Shown here one piece after another: positions 34,173 through 48,300 of a stretch of DNA of 64,000 bases (positions within the stretch are counted from its first letter, which is position 1; each line of letters begins with the position of its first letter). Source of the DNA: Salvator merianae. Its lineage: Eukaryota; Chordata; Lepidosauria; Squamata; Teiidae. Made by a program: the position numbers and the translations under genes. The notes below the pieces were generated by a model that saw only the letters and a list, made by a program, of their open reading frames with translations, did no database searches and was not told the origin of the DNA. Location: the NCBI GenBank assembly GCA_003586115.2, contig QVOM02000034.1, positions 136,438,941 to 136,502,940 of the forward strand. Reading direction: 5' to 3'.

Positions 34173-34579
34173 TCTTTAAAACAAAACTGTGCAACTATAT
34201 TATTCGGTTATTCAAAGACAAAATCTGAAGAAGCCAGATGCTTCTGCTGAGTTGCCTTTCATTCAGTGCAACTGCTGATCTGCTCTGAAATTCCAGGTAG
34301 GGTCTTTCCCAGCACCATAATGTGAGATTTTTTTAAAAACATAAAAATACCAGGGACGAAGCTTACAAAGTTTTGCAGGCAGAACATGTGTTCTCCCACT
34401 GAACTATGTTCCACCATCCTCTCAATTTGTATACAGCTTTCTCACTTGTCAATGTTAGTGATTCTCTTTGGAGTCAAGAATTGAACTCTTGATGGATGAG
34501 ATGGCATTGAAAAACGACTAGAGAGTTCACAGTAATGCTGTAATTTGAATTGGGGGAAACAAAGCATGACATTCCTATA

Positions 34580-36054
34580 GCATTTATGTAGAGAATATTT
34601 TTATTAGTTTCTGTAATCAAACCCATGTAAATAAGACCTTACATATTCAATACAGTGCGTTACCCCTGTACAAATGGAAAAAAAAAGTTTAAACATTTCT
34701 AGACCAATATGGCTGTTAATTTCTGTACAGTGCCAACTCACAGTACAAGTGGATATCTTTTCTCCAAAGCTGACATCACAGCTAAGTTTCCAAAAATTCA
34801 AATTATATTTATATAAAAAGATAACCAATAGCATTTCACTATGCCTCAATAGCAGCAACAGACTTTTCCAGCTTCTGCTGTCATCTGAACAAAATTATAC
34901 ACATTAGACTTTTCATCCGCTCTTTGTTCCAAATAACTGATGGGATGGGAAAGAGAAAAAAATTCTGGCAGAAAACAGCTGATTCTGCAACTGCTGTGAT
35001 AGTGGTGCTCCTTTATTAACTTCCAATCATTGCTTGAAAAAGTCTCGAGTAACGTCATTAAAACAGCTCTGCTATAGCACAGTCACAACTACGTATCATA
35101 AAGCAGGTATGGGATATTTTACATTCACAGAAGTTATCATACAGTACTCTCCTACAGCTATACTACTAGAAGGATACAATTAAGAAGGCATTATTTGACT
35201 TGATTCTATTTCCCAGCACACAGTGAGCAGGAGCAGGTGCAATGCAGCAGTGATGTAAGATGCACCATTTCAGAGGATGCTGTCTTGTGGCACAAGGTTG
35301 CTCTATATAGGCAGAAGCTGAAAACTAAAGGCCAAAGACTTACTTCCCCCGAGTACTACCGAGACATAGCACAACTGGCAATAAAACTCCCGAAGGGAGT
35401 CTTCCAAACTCCGCACTTTGGGTATTAAGGTAACTTGGGAGCCAACTAGCATTAACTTCCACTTGAATTCAGCACCGTATCAAACCATAGTAGCAGCCAG
35501 ACCTTGCCTTTTAGGGAAATCTAGTGCAGAACATTTACAGAATGAAGTTTCTGGAGGGCAGCGGGGAGCGCTAGGGGAGGAAGAGTGCTGCTTAAGCTGA
35601 CCTGCTTGACCTACCAATTTGCCTTATATTCTCTTTCTTCATTATTTAGTACCAGCATCCCCTTGGGACATTGAACAACACAAGTTCTTTGCATTACAGC
35701 ATGGCCTTCTCACAGCCGCCCCTCTTCTCAAAATAAAACAGCAGCAAACAGAAGAGTGCTTACTGCTGCCTAAGAAAATGCCCCAGCAGCATTATTTTTT
35801 TATTTTTCATCCTGGGAAAAGGCCAGTGCCTTATTCAGACAGATCACACACTTTTTTCGTGGTAGCAAAAAGGCTACAAACTCCAAGATCACCAGACCTT
35901 TAAAGCTTATAGCTGCTTACAGCTGTCAAGGCGAATTAGCAAGTGTGTCTCTTTATGCCACTCGTGGCCTTGAAGGAATATAACCCGTCCCTTCAGCTTC
36001 GGGTAGGTGCTGCTGCCATTCGTCTCCCCTTCCTGGCATAAGCAGACACTGCAG
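34580..36054 (-). other. PRRC2C: PRRC2C 3' UTR
   Basis: From the TAA stop (complement of 36055-36057) the minus strand runs about 1.5 kb to a canonical AATAAA (complement of 34600-34605), with cleavage expected 10-25 bases beyond. The sequence is AT-rich and free of recognisable transposons, unlike the introns, as expected for a conserved UTR. The exact cleavage site is inferred. Confidence 0.6.
34600..34605 (-). terminator. PRRC2C: PRRC2C polyadenylation signal AATAAA
   Basis: TTTATT on the + strand reads AATAAA on the minus strand, 1.45 kb beyond the PRRC2C stop codon. It is the best placed canonical signal in the region. Confidence 0.6.
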
Positions 36055-36315
36055 TTATGATTTCGTTTCCTCCGTCTTGATGGCTTGAGGTTTGATTGGT
36101 CCAGTTCTAACAGGCTTGGGGGCCGTGGTAGACGCAGGGCTCGGTTTCTCTTCTACTTTATCCTGACAGACTGCCGAGGAGGAGTCAGCCATTGCCTCGG
36201 GGGCTTTGTTCCCACCATCTCCCACTTTCTGCATTTTGCCTCCAGGTGTCTTGCTTTGCTGCTGTTCAGAGAAGAACCTTTGGGTAGACTGAAGGACTTC
36301 TGCTCTTTGTTTTGC
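36055..36315 (-). CDS. PRRC2C: PRRC2C terminal coding exon
   Basis: Begins AKQRAEVLQSTQRFFSEQQQ in phase 0 after a TTAAG acceptor (36317-36316) and ends with PIKPQAIKTEETKS and TAA. The last residues are identical to human PRRC2C as I recall it. 86 codons plus stop. Confidence 0.95.
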   Translation of the reverse strand, partial: AKQRAEVLQSTQRFFSEQQQSKTPGGKMQKVGDGGNKAPEAMADSSSAVCQDKVEEKPSPASTTAPKPVRTGPIKPQAIKTEETKS

Positions 36316-39300
36316 CTTAATGTAAAGAAATAAAATACTATTAGACACAAGCCAGAAATAAGTTATTTTTCTATGAATCTTCTTCAAAAAGTAATTTCTC
36401 ATTGTCTGCAACAGGATCTTATGTATCTCAGAACTTCTCTGTTATACTTATGAGGTTATAGCTAGATACTCCTTGGTGCTCTGAATTCTTTTATAACATC
36501 ACCAAGGATAAGGAATCTGTGATCCTTCAGATGCTAAAAAGAGTGGTAGCTCAACAATATCTAAAGATCTCCAGATGCACCATCCCTTGTCTAGTTTCTG
36601 TAGGTAGTCAATTCCCTGTTCCCCAGAAGTGTTCCTGTTTTCCAGAAAGACATACAGAAAGACAACTTTAGAAAGACATTCTAAACAAGTTTATCAACAA
36701 TCTAGCCAGATGTTGATGAAAGAAACAGTCCTTTGCCAGTCTGATCTGGAGAAAACTCGCTTTCAGCCTTGTTAAGGCTTTGTGTTAGTAGTGAAAATTG
36801 AGAAGATTTAATTTGTAACTAATACTAAAATATGCACATTTGAATTAAAAAAAAACTCAGGCTGACAAGTAGACATTTTCAGGCCCCTTGAAAATGGACA
36901 GACACCTGAAAATAAGTATTAGTTACTGTTGTTGAATCAGTCTAATAAAAGTCTAGTACTTCAGGTTTATCCAGAAGGGAAATATAAAAAACACTTGCAG
37001 TCTTAGATTTGTTTTAGCAGCAGTAAAACATCATTAAAAGTCTTCCACAAGTTCTTTTTCTACTTGAGTTTTGCACGGAAGTTCAAGGAAATTTATATTG
37101 CTGAGACTGAAGGCTGAACATCACTAAGAACCAATATCAGGCTTATGGAGGGGTTAGCTGTAACTTCAACCAAGTCAGTATCAGCTAGATTTTACTGATT
37201 TCCTCTTATGAAAAATGGCACTATATATGTTGGACAGTGCTGAAAACGGCCTAGGTATCATAAATAGTCCACAGAAGTCTCTTAAAAAATTCTAGTTAGG
37301 GCTTGATCCCTGAATACATGCTCCTCTGAAACAGCTACCCAGTCTTAATAGTTTTTAACAACAACCATCTGAGGAAGAAAAGAACACAGAACATGGATTC
37401 CATTTTGAAAGGAATATTTCCTCTTTACAAGTTATGCCTTCCAGGATAAACAATAACTAGAAATAATAACTATCATTGATTTGCAAAATGAAGTAGACAT
37501 TAATTGCAATAAAGCAGAGATTTATGAAGTAGAAGAAGGGTCACGGTAATATTCAAGATGTTAAGGCTGCTGATTACTGTGTATTTCCTCCAGCTAAATA
37601 GGATAAAAAAGCAATAGGCTTTTCAATAACAATAACCCTGTCTGACTACTGCTTTCTTGAAGGGTACCAGACAGCAAAACTTTCCAGTAGATGTTTAGTC
37701 ATGACCTAGGTCCTAAGTAACTTGCAGTGTATTTTTGAAGTCCTAAACTGTTTCAGTTATTTGAAGGACCACTGTCTCTCACATTAATCTGCTTGATTTT
37801 AACAATTAAGCATCTGCTCTGAAGAAAAACGTTAATTTAGGTAGCAATCAATTGGAGAAAGGTAACTTAAATGGTGTCACATTAGATGTGCATTTCTCCC
37901 ACCTTTCTCTTCAAAGCTTATTTGGTATGAAATGTGGTTTCTTTTGAATGCCTGGTGAAGACCATTTAATTTGCCTAAGGAATCTCACTGGAATATGTTT
38001 TAATTAATAGTATCTACTGATCGTGCTTTTCTGCTACGCTTTCATTTTATTTATTCTGCTATTCTGACCAAATACCAATTTAATGCATCTAATACTATTG
38101 ATTTTTGTTTGCCTCCTTGGAAATTATGTAAATTGAAGGGTACTGTATAAATTAAATTTTAATTAAAAGTTTAATTATATGTTGTCCCATCCTCAAGATC
38201 ACCAACTAGGACTTGAATGAACAGCAGAATTTGATTATCAGAAGTACTATTAGGGTGTTCCAAGGAGGTTTCTGAAAGCAAACACCTTGGCCTCCTGTGG
38301 AAGTTAGTAGTTTCTGTGTTTCCACAGGAAGCCAAGGAAGTGGATCCATTTTCCCAGCACTCCAGTTCAACTTTCATGCTTTGCCTCTCTCTTAGAATAA
38401 GAAGCCTCTGCAATTTAAAAATGTACTCATTCTCAGAAGCCTTCCTTGCACAGCACTCTCTTTTAATGTATTCATCTAAATTATATATATTGTTGGAAAA
38501 TTAACACCTATGCAGATCGTCTCAGAGAAACATTTTCCTCTAAGTGTAAACACAATGGAGTCCTTTCTTTACTAACCATCTACTAGGCTCACTTTCTATG
38601 ATATTATCACACCCCCACACAGATTCTGCATCACAGCTCAGATCTAAGGGAAAATAATTGTATCATCCAGAAGGGTCTCCAAGTGCTTGTTAATGTCATG
38701 GAGTGAAATGCAGCTATGCTGGGTTATTCTAATCATCTGACAGTTGTGTACAGTTAAAAAAAGAGAAGGGTCCACAGAATGAGTGCAATCTACTAGACAG
38801 TAGACTGGAGCATACCTGAGCAGGCAACCATTCTAAGCACTAGAAGCTTAGCAGTTAATTGGGGTGCAACTTTCTTCTTATACTGAACTACTACTACTGT
38901 AATTGTGACTGGAATTTAAAATGTTACTTGGCCATCACAAAAGGATCCAGAGGCACCCACGTGAAGAGTAGCTTCTTCCTTGCAAGCTGTTAAGACTTGA
39001 CTGTGGTTAACACAGTATGGCCATCCAAAAATACTAACCTTTATGTCTTGTTCAGCCTTCATCGCGGTCTGGGCCTGATTGCCTCTGAATCCAGAGAGTG
39101 ATCCACAAGGACCCCTGGCCACATGTGGCAAACGAGGGTGGCTCATAAGGCCTGTGGTCATCTGAGATGGTATCTGACTAGCCAGTGCCATTGGCGGCCT
39201 CTGAACAGGTGCTGGGAAGGTGTTAGTATGTGGGGCTCTTACCAATGGAGGGACCAGGTTAGGCTGAGAGAGGATCTACGGGGGGGAAAAACAACAAAGA

Positions 39301-42300
39301 GAGAGACATTTAGCTGTTAGCAAACTGCCAACCTGTTCACATGGTGGCTTCTGTGCGGGGAGCATGCCTCTGCTATGAATCACTGTCAAGTAGTGGGCGC
39401 ACCTTTTTTGTGTTAGGATTGGCCACTTTTGAACAATTTAAGGGAAAAAACTAAAGCAGGTATTGTGGATATAAAATGCCTGCCTTAGCACTGAAGACAA
39501 AGGAGAGAAAAAAATAGGTTCAGGGCAATATCTTAAAATACACCCACGGGGCAGAAACTGGCAAAAGGCCATCTTACGCTTCCAACAAAATTTAGCACTC
39601 TCAAGACTGAAGTGCAATATCCTAGACATCCTAGAGCCAAGCGTAAGTGATCTTTCTATCAGATGCTTTATAGCAATAGCACTCTGTAAGTACTATACAG
39701 TATCTTGTAAAAGGATCCTCTTAAAAAAAAAAAAGTAAGTTTTTTGGAACACTGCTTCACAGCTGCATTTCAGGTAAGTGACTAAGGGCACTCAACTGCT
39801 GTGCCAGCCCCAAGATAATAAGTGGAGGCTGTACAAGAGTGATGGTTAGCATTCCTCTCATAGTTTCAGTGGAGCCCACACACAGAATACTCCTGGTGCA
39901 CTGTACTCTTGACCTATAAAAGTCTTAAGGTATACACTGGGACCCTCCTCTCAGACACAGTTTTTTCCCCCTTTCCCTTCAGACGTTTAACGCTCAGTTG
40001 GAGCGAGAGCTGTGAGGAACATCTGTGGTAATATGCCTTGAATCTCAGAAACCTAGACATTATTGAAAGCAAGTTATTTTCAACCAAATGTAGAATGCTT
40101 GCATTAATCTAACTTACAAGAGAAAACACATTTGATAAAACTCTTATATTCTTGCACTCATTTCACACAAGATCAAACTACGCATTCAGTCACACACACG
40201 AAATTGCAGGCCACTGACAGAAAGCCAGCTGCTGCTGCTGCCCACCTGGGGTGCGAATTGAGGAGGAGGAGGAAACGGCTGTGCCATCCTCACAGCTGCC
40301 GACTGAAACTGCTTCTGGTAGACAATGGTATTCATTTTATTGGACTGACTGTTTGGACTTGTAGAAGCCGCCCTTAGAGAGAAAACACTTTACGTCAGTA
40401 ATTAGCTGGATATGCCACTGTTTTGGACAATGTCCATATACTACTAAAGTCCAGAAGGGGGAAAAAAACACACAGTATGTCTTAATAAGTGCTATTTCCA
40501 TTCAGAAAAGGAAAGCAGAAGAGATATTAAAGCTGAATTCCCTACCACTGGTCTCAAAAATAGAGCAATGAAGGTGAACTGAACACTGTGGAGATAAGGT
40601 ATCTTGAAATCAGCAAGCAGTACCTGATGCCTCTAGAAGCTCCATAACACAGCATGAGGATTTAAAGAGATTCTGATCCTTTATGAAGAGAGCCAGAGAA
40701 ACCTTACGTTTTTCCTAGCTGCATGAAGAAACTACATCTGCATGATATGGATAACATAGCCTCCGGAGCACCATCACATCTAGCACTTTGAGAACTTTTA
40801 ATAATATCTGTGCCATCCAAAATTTTGCCCAACATTTAGGACAAAGGGCTTTATTTCAGAAGAAAAAGACAAGGCACTATCAACCAGTTTGAATTCCATG
40901 GATTTTGTACTTTATTCCTTTTGGAAAACACTCTTCCGCTCTACAAACAACGGTCAGGATTGAGTAAGTTATGAAGCTAGTTGTGTGAATCTAAGACAGG
41001 GTTCTTACCCAAATAGCACTCTTCTTCCAATATGGTCTTGGGATGGAGAATTAACAGAAAAATTAACAAACATCTCCTGTGTAAGCCTTTAAACGGATCT
41101 TTGGATTCCATGCTAATAGCATACCCCAGAACATTCCAAATAACACTGCAAAGAGATATTTGTCTTCCTACTGCTCCATCCCATTATTTATTATGAGTGT
41201 CAACATTCAGCTGAGCTTGGGAAAAGTTGAAATCCTACTGTAGCACTGGTTGTAGCCCAAGCCTATACATCCCTCCTCCTTCACTGTAAGTTCACACATA
41301 CCCAATATCAGGTATGGCTCTGTGACTACTGAGCCCCTGTTACCACAGGGATAACATACAGCAGCTAAAGAGAAATGAAAACAAGTTGTTCCAACTAGCA
41401 CTCTCTTCATAAACATCACATCATTTGATTAAACATGATGAGCTACTACTGGCAGAACACTGTGCTTGTCATCACCTACATATATTTAAGACAGACTTCA
41501 CTGGAAACAAAAGTGTGCAAGTTTTATTCAATGGAAACTGGAAAAATGTGCAGGCGTGCAACCACGACTGTTTACATTTTCCCTACAAAATAAATAGTCC
41601 AATTTCCAAATAACATTTTATTTCTCATCTCAATTCAGAGAACCTAGTTATATCAGCTGATTCAACTCTGGCTGTCACTAGATCCTGCTTGCCTTCAGTC
41701 CAGAGAAGCACAGATAATTGAGCCTTCCTGTCGTTATGACTAATAAGTGAGAAAATAGCAACATGCAATCTGTGTAAGTATGCCTAAGAAGTACTGTTAC
41801 AATGTACATATTTTAAGCTATTTCCTCATAAGTTTAGTAAATTCTATAGGAATAAATTAATAACTGTATCTGTTCTATTAGCTAGATACAGAGAGTATCT
41901 TTTTTTATGCCTCGTCCACATGTGGCCAGACAATTTTTATCCCCTTTTACTAGCATAAGCCTTTATTTATTGTTCAAGTGGAAGCTGGACAATCACCTGT
42001 TTGAGATGCTTTATACTCTTATAAAAAGTAATCCCTTTTAGCATTATGAGCCTTCTGTACTTATAAAAGGCTGTCCTTGTACGTATGATTAACTCACTAT
42101 TGGTACTTTCTAACTAGGGATGTACAAGAATTAAATTCATGTTTTCGACTTGCTGTCAAAGTGAATACCAGTGCTTTCGCTTTGTCGGCAAATTACAACG
42201 TCGAAAAAGCAGTTTTTCACATTTGATTTTGTGATTTTTGCAATGGCTGACCTCTTCACGGGTTAAAACACAGTGAAAACACAAATATCTGATTGAATAT

Positions 42301-45300
42301 TCTGCTTTCATAGACACTGGCTCATTTCAATCAAACTCTGAAAATGTTGAAAAACTGTATTTTCAATTCAATTGAATTGGCAAACATGAAACTAATTTTG
42401 CGCACCTCTATTTCTAACTGCACCTGCAGAAAGTCTACATTTGGAAATACTTATTTTTTTTACCGGAAAGGACTAGATGTTGGAGTGGTGCTTCGTCCAG
42501 TTACCGGAGGTGTGCCTGGTTTAACATCAATACCACTTCCAAAAGCCTTCAGGTCTATTTCAGACATCTGAAAAAAAATAAAATTGAAACAGATACACAA
42601 GTAAGGACTGATCTAGTCATCCACACTAATTTATTTATTTGCATTTTTATTCCACCCTATACCTGAAGGTCTCAGGGTGGGTTACAGCAATAAAAACAAA
42701 ATATAAAATCAACATACTAAAAACTATAACTGTGCCTGAAAGTGAGGAGGGGAAGTTGTTTCCTTAGCCAAAGATCAGGGTAAATATGTGCATCTTCACT
42801 GATCTCTTGAACATACAAGTAAAAGTACCTGATGCACCTCAGGGAGGAGAATATTTCATAGTCTGGAAGTTATCACTGTGAAGGTCCTATTACGGGCCGC
42901 CACTCCTTTAACTACTGAAGATGGTGGTACAATCAGGAGGGCCTCCCCTCTGCAGGCCTTAAGGCATGGGCAGGCTGACATGGAAGAAGGCATTCCTTTA
43001 GATAATTGGGGCCCATGCCACTTAGGGCCTTATAGGTTAAGGTTAATACCTTAAATCGGGTTCAGTGGCAAATTGGCAGCCAGCGCAGCTCTTTTAAGAC
43101 TGACCATTTTGGTCAGCAGTCTAGCTGTTGCATTCTGTACCAGCTGCAGCTTTCAAACCATCTTCAAGGGCAGCCCTATGTAGAGTGCAGTAGTCCAATT
43201 TGGAAGTTACTAGAGCATGGATTACGGTGGCCATATCATCTCTGTCCAGAAGGGGCCAGCTGGAAAACCAACTGGAGCTGGAAGTAGGTGCTCTTAGCCA
43301 CTACCTCCACCTGTCCTTTAAGCCTCAGCACGGAGTCCAAGAGCACCCCAGATTTCATATCTGTCTCTTCCAATGCACTACAACTCCACTACGGAAACGG
43401 TTCCTTCCCAGCTTCATGGACATCTGACCCTGTGACACGCAGCACCTCTGTCTTGTCTGGATTCAAACTTTAATTTATTAGCCCCTTTCAGCCCATTACT
43501 GCCTACAGAACCTTGTCAAGTATTTCAACCACTATTCCTGATTCAGATGGCACAGAGAGATGGCCAGACCAGACCATCTATCTTTTAATAAATCTTAATT
43601 ATAGCAATAATACAAGCTAACTAATGAAACCCAATGATTTAAATAATTGCTTAGCAGAATAATACTGCTACCTACCAATAGTAGGAAAATCCAATTGCAT
43701 GCCTTTTGCACAACTGATAAAGAAGTGAAGTCTGATCAAATGTAATTTACAGCATGTGTAATTTGAGACAGCAAGCAAACACTTCCCTTTTACAGAGTTT
43801 GGAACGAAAGCAACTCAAAACCAGTATATATTCCTGTTCAATTACCTTCCTGCTGATCATCCAAAAAATCAAAATCAAAAATCAAAATCAAGCCAATTTC
43901 ATTTCCAACGTAAATAGTTTTAACAGTCAAGAAATTAAGAGATGGCAGGCTTAACCCTATCATGCTTGGAACCCTCTAGCACTTTGTTTACTGAGAACAG
44001 AAGTCACCAACATGGTATTCCCTGCTGTCAGAAAGGCTTCTGGGTATCACTATTTCTTGCCGGAGAAAAAGACAAAAATAAGAGAGAGTGTCCATGGTAT
44101 GCCATGAAAATTCCAACTGTGCCCACTGGTCTCCAAAGCTTGGTGCCTCCTTCATTAAACTGTTTTGTTTTGCTACCATCAGATAGCAATATGTACCTTC
44201 CCAGTTATAATGCTGTGCTGTGTTCCAGCTGGAATGAGTCCTCTGAAGGGCTGCCCTACTTGTGCTGGGCGACTCATACTCTGAGGCTGAGGCTGTGGTG
44301 GTGTATGCTGCAATGGAGGCTGAAGGGACTGGGGAAGAGCAATTAAAGGCTGGCCTGCTGAGCCAAAATTGGGCAAAGAAAGTTGTGATCCTGGTATAGG
44401 TACTGTCACCTGGAGAGGAAAAACAACAACAAAAAAACAAAAATGTATTGGGTCCATAGATCTCATAATACAAGTGCATAAACACCTGACAAATTTTCAC
44501 TTTTGAACAGTACTAAAGCTTTTGTGTATTTCAATCACTAACATACAACTAATCTATCTTGCTTCTCTTCTCCGTCTGAAAAGAAAGAACATCTATATTT
44601 AGATCCTTTATGGTTACATAAAATGACCTACTACTCAATCTAAATGGAAGCCCAGGTAGATATATGGCAGTTGAATAAAACTTTCTTCTCCAGCTATTGA
44701 GCCTATTTTGGTGCTCAGCATAGGTGAGGTCCCTTATCCCAGGTTACATTCCAGAACAGATGAGGTCTGCCATAGTCCACACTAACATGCAGACGGCAGG
44801 CCCCTAGTCTAGAATATAATTCGGAATAAGGCCCAGCGCAGGAAGGACCTGAGATTCCCCCCCCCCTTTGCAACTCAAGCTATCCAGATCTCTCCCTTAG
44901 TTGACTCTCTTACTTGTTATTAAATCGCACACAACTAACCTTTTATGTTACATGACATTTTATGGAAATAGAAGAATATTTCCAAAAACTTTAAAGAAAG
45001 AATCCAAGAACAAGCTATCAAGATAGCCAATGAAAGGCGTGGTAGAAAGCTTTAGGCGACAAAGAGAACAAACAAATGAATGCAGACTTCCTATTGCTCT
45101 GTGCAGATGATGAGGCCAATATCTCATGGATCTCAGTAAGTCTTAAGAATGCAATACTGCACCAAATATAATCAAATCATAAGTTCAAACTAGCAAACAG
45201 AACAAGTTAAACCCTTAGACAGCTGAAAGCAATGTTTTGTGAGATGGGGTCTTGGAAGACTCATATAGACTACACTGCTAATCAGTCAAAAAGAAGTTTA

Positions 45301-48300
45301 TTACTATTTATTACTATTCTGCCCCTGTCCCCTTTTCTCCTCTTCTGCTTCTGGTGGCCAGGGACTACAGTGACTGCTCCTGTCTTCTACTGCAGTCTTT
45401 TTGTATGTGGCCGGTGTGTTGGGCCTATGTGCCTGAGTACTAGTGACACTAGCTGCTGTTGAGGCCCCCACAGTGATACAGGGCTCCAGCAGTCCTGACA
45501 ACAGAGGTGGGACCAGTACAGAGAAGATGTGTGGTTTCTGTTAGTGCTAAGGAGAAGAAAAACTTAAATTTTGAAGAAACCCTCTGTGTTAGGGTTAGGT
45601 AAGCCATGGCTTATTCACAGATCCCTTCCTCCACTTCAAATTGGGTTTGTGTGGGTTAGGGTTAGAGTTAGGGCTAAGTGCTTTGTAAATCAAGAGATGG
45701 GTGTAGTGTTAGGTTCCCTAAATTCCTTTCCCCTGGAACGGCTGCTGTCTGCAGAGTTACCTTCCAAACTTGGGGAGATGAGCCTAAGGTGCAAGCTGCC
45801 CTGGGTTCTCCTTAGAGTTAAGGTGCTGCCCTCAATGCTGAGGTTCCTCCATCAATGGAGGTGGCGGCAGACAAGATGGTTTTGGCTGCCACAGCAGCTG
45901 GATCACCCCTTTCTGCCCCAGACACCAGTATGGCCCCATAGCAAGAAGGTGAAGAAGAGCAGGAGGCTCACCTAGTGCTCCACAGCCTTCAGCTGAAGGA
46001 GGACAAGGGTTCTGCTCCCTAAAAGGATCCAGCAAAGACAAGAGCATTGCCAACTAAGAAGGGGCATTTTGCGCTTTGCCCTAGTGCTCCAAACTAGGCT
46101 GCCTGAAACCATTCCAAGACATGGGCTAGCACAAGATAACAAACGTTAGGCATCTGGGAAAAAGGCACTGATGAGGCATTTGTGAGGCACTGCCCTGGTA
46201 GTTTTTGTCCTACCGACACTAACTAGGCCTGATGTAGTGGCCATGATGCTGCCTCTGCTCTTGGCAAACTCAGTTACCCACGCAGTGGCTGTACCAGTCC
46301 TTGGGCAAGTGGAGTCCTCTCCCAAACTGATATCTCATTATCTGGATCATCGCTGAGATGATTGCTCTGGATGATCAGCAACTGTCTGTGGTGGAGAATG
46401 CTGGTTTCTGCTGAATGCTCTGGTTGATTATCCCAGGTTATAGTGTGCCCTCATGCACTAAGTTCAGTAGGACCACAACGCCCTCCTCAAACAGTGTGTG
46501 CAGTGAGGCAGTCTGGAGGCAAGTTGTCAGAGCAGCCCTCCCATGCTGGGCAACTGAGCACTTTACTGCGGACCAGCAGCAGTGGACTGCATGGTTCCTT
46601 CCTGTTTCTCATTGTGCGCTGGTAGGAGAGTGAAAGAGAGAGTAGACCTGCTACTGATGATGCTAGTGATCCAATTTCCTCTTCAGCAGTGCTGTGCTGC
46701 ATGTAGAGGAAGGAGTTCAGTGCTTCCTACAGCAGAGGCGTACTGATAGAAGCATGGACTGGTAGGTGAGGGGATGACTCTCTGGGTCGTCAAACTAGAG
46801 CCGTGGAGTCAAGGACACAGACAATGGGAGAAATATGCTTGAGGCAGCTGGCCAGGTAAAGCTTGTGCCCATCTGTTGCATGGCACACACTATCTTCACC
46901 TGGTTGTGAGGGTCACCATTGGTCCCTCTGGGTGGGGGCTAGAGGTCTTCTGCCTGCTGACTATCCTATCACTCTGACTACTCCCATGTGGAGAGGTGCC
47001 ACAAGATGGCAGAATTCTTTCACTGGAGTATAACAGGCAGGAGGCTGCTGAATCACCCAGTGCCTACAGGAGCAAGAGCCCACACCTTCACCCCCCCAAA
47101 TTAAGAAAACAATAAACTAGAATAATCTCCCAACATAACTAACATAGATGTACACACAGGCTAGGGCTCTTAACAAAAACAAACAAACAGGTAGGATTCC
47201 ATTAGTGCTCCTAGAGCTCATACATACAGGGAGAAAGGAATGCAGCACACAAAATGCAATATCATACATGTGCATTACCCACACCATATATCCACAGGCA
47301 TGAGTGTACAGTATGCACATTTGCTGTAGCACAAGGAACACCTATACATACAACACTTGCCCAATACACACACAAAAACACCACCAATGATGCCAGGCCA
47401 ATGATGACATGTGGTACAATCAATGTTTGGGGGCAGCACCTTTTGGGCCTGTACCTAAGCACCAGTATCAGTCTGAGGCCACAGTCTTTACTCAGTCACT
47501 TTCTCAACTTCAAAGCTATTTGCACGCAGTATTGTAAATGCATCCTTCTTCTGTCCTCCTGACTGACTGACTGACTAAGCTACAGGTCAGCAGCAGACAC
47601 ACTCAACCAGCACAGACACAGAAACACCATTTCCCAACTGTGTGTCTCATCTTCACCTTCTGAATAGAGCTGTGGGAGTGAAGGCCAAGCCAAGATCCCC
47701 TGCCTCATTTCCCAGTGAAGGGGAGAGAGGTTAGGAAGAGGGATGGCGGGAAGGTGAAGCACTTAAAGTTCAGATAAGTTTGTTTCCAGTTCAAAAGGCA
47801 GATGACTGGTCTTTGCTGGTGCCTCAACAGGCATTTTTCAGGATATGTTTGGGAAGACTGAGAGCAAAGGGAGATTTCCAAAAAATTCCTGCAAACTGGA
47901 AACGCAACCAAATCCCTTAGAACTCGTCCGGGGCTTCCTGGCAGCCCCAAGTGGCTTCCTGCCCATTTGAAAGGTTCTAGTTTGAAGCAAGAAAAAAATG
48001 TCCCTTGGCAACCTACCTGACAAGGCATTTGGCATAATAATCAACTTTAAACCACAGCCCCCAAAACATGCAGACATGCACTTGGGGGGTGGGGTGCTGG
48101 GACACCATTGCAGAATGCCATGAAATTTGGCCTTTTCAGCATTTTTTTTTTTTAAAATCTGCTTGCATGTACTAGTGCTTCATGTGGATGAAGGCACAGG
48201 GAAGAGAGAATTGGAACTGGTCTCCCCCATTCCCAATGGGAAACTCCCTAAATAAAAATTGAAAACAGAAATCTAGACCTCCCGAAATGGGATGGGGGGG

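Noticed and set aside
43988..44500. 170-codon minus-strand frame as a separate gene
   Set aside because: It is an alternative frame across the PRRC2C exon 44197-44409 and its introns; the correct frame is VTVPIPGSQ..., supported by splice phase and family match.
45588..45676. Telomere-like GGGTTAGGGTTAG motifs
   Set aside because: Only one to two units occur at each place, with degenerate neighbours, inside a decayed hAT copy; not an interstitial telomere array.
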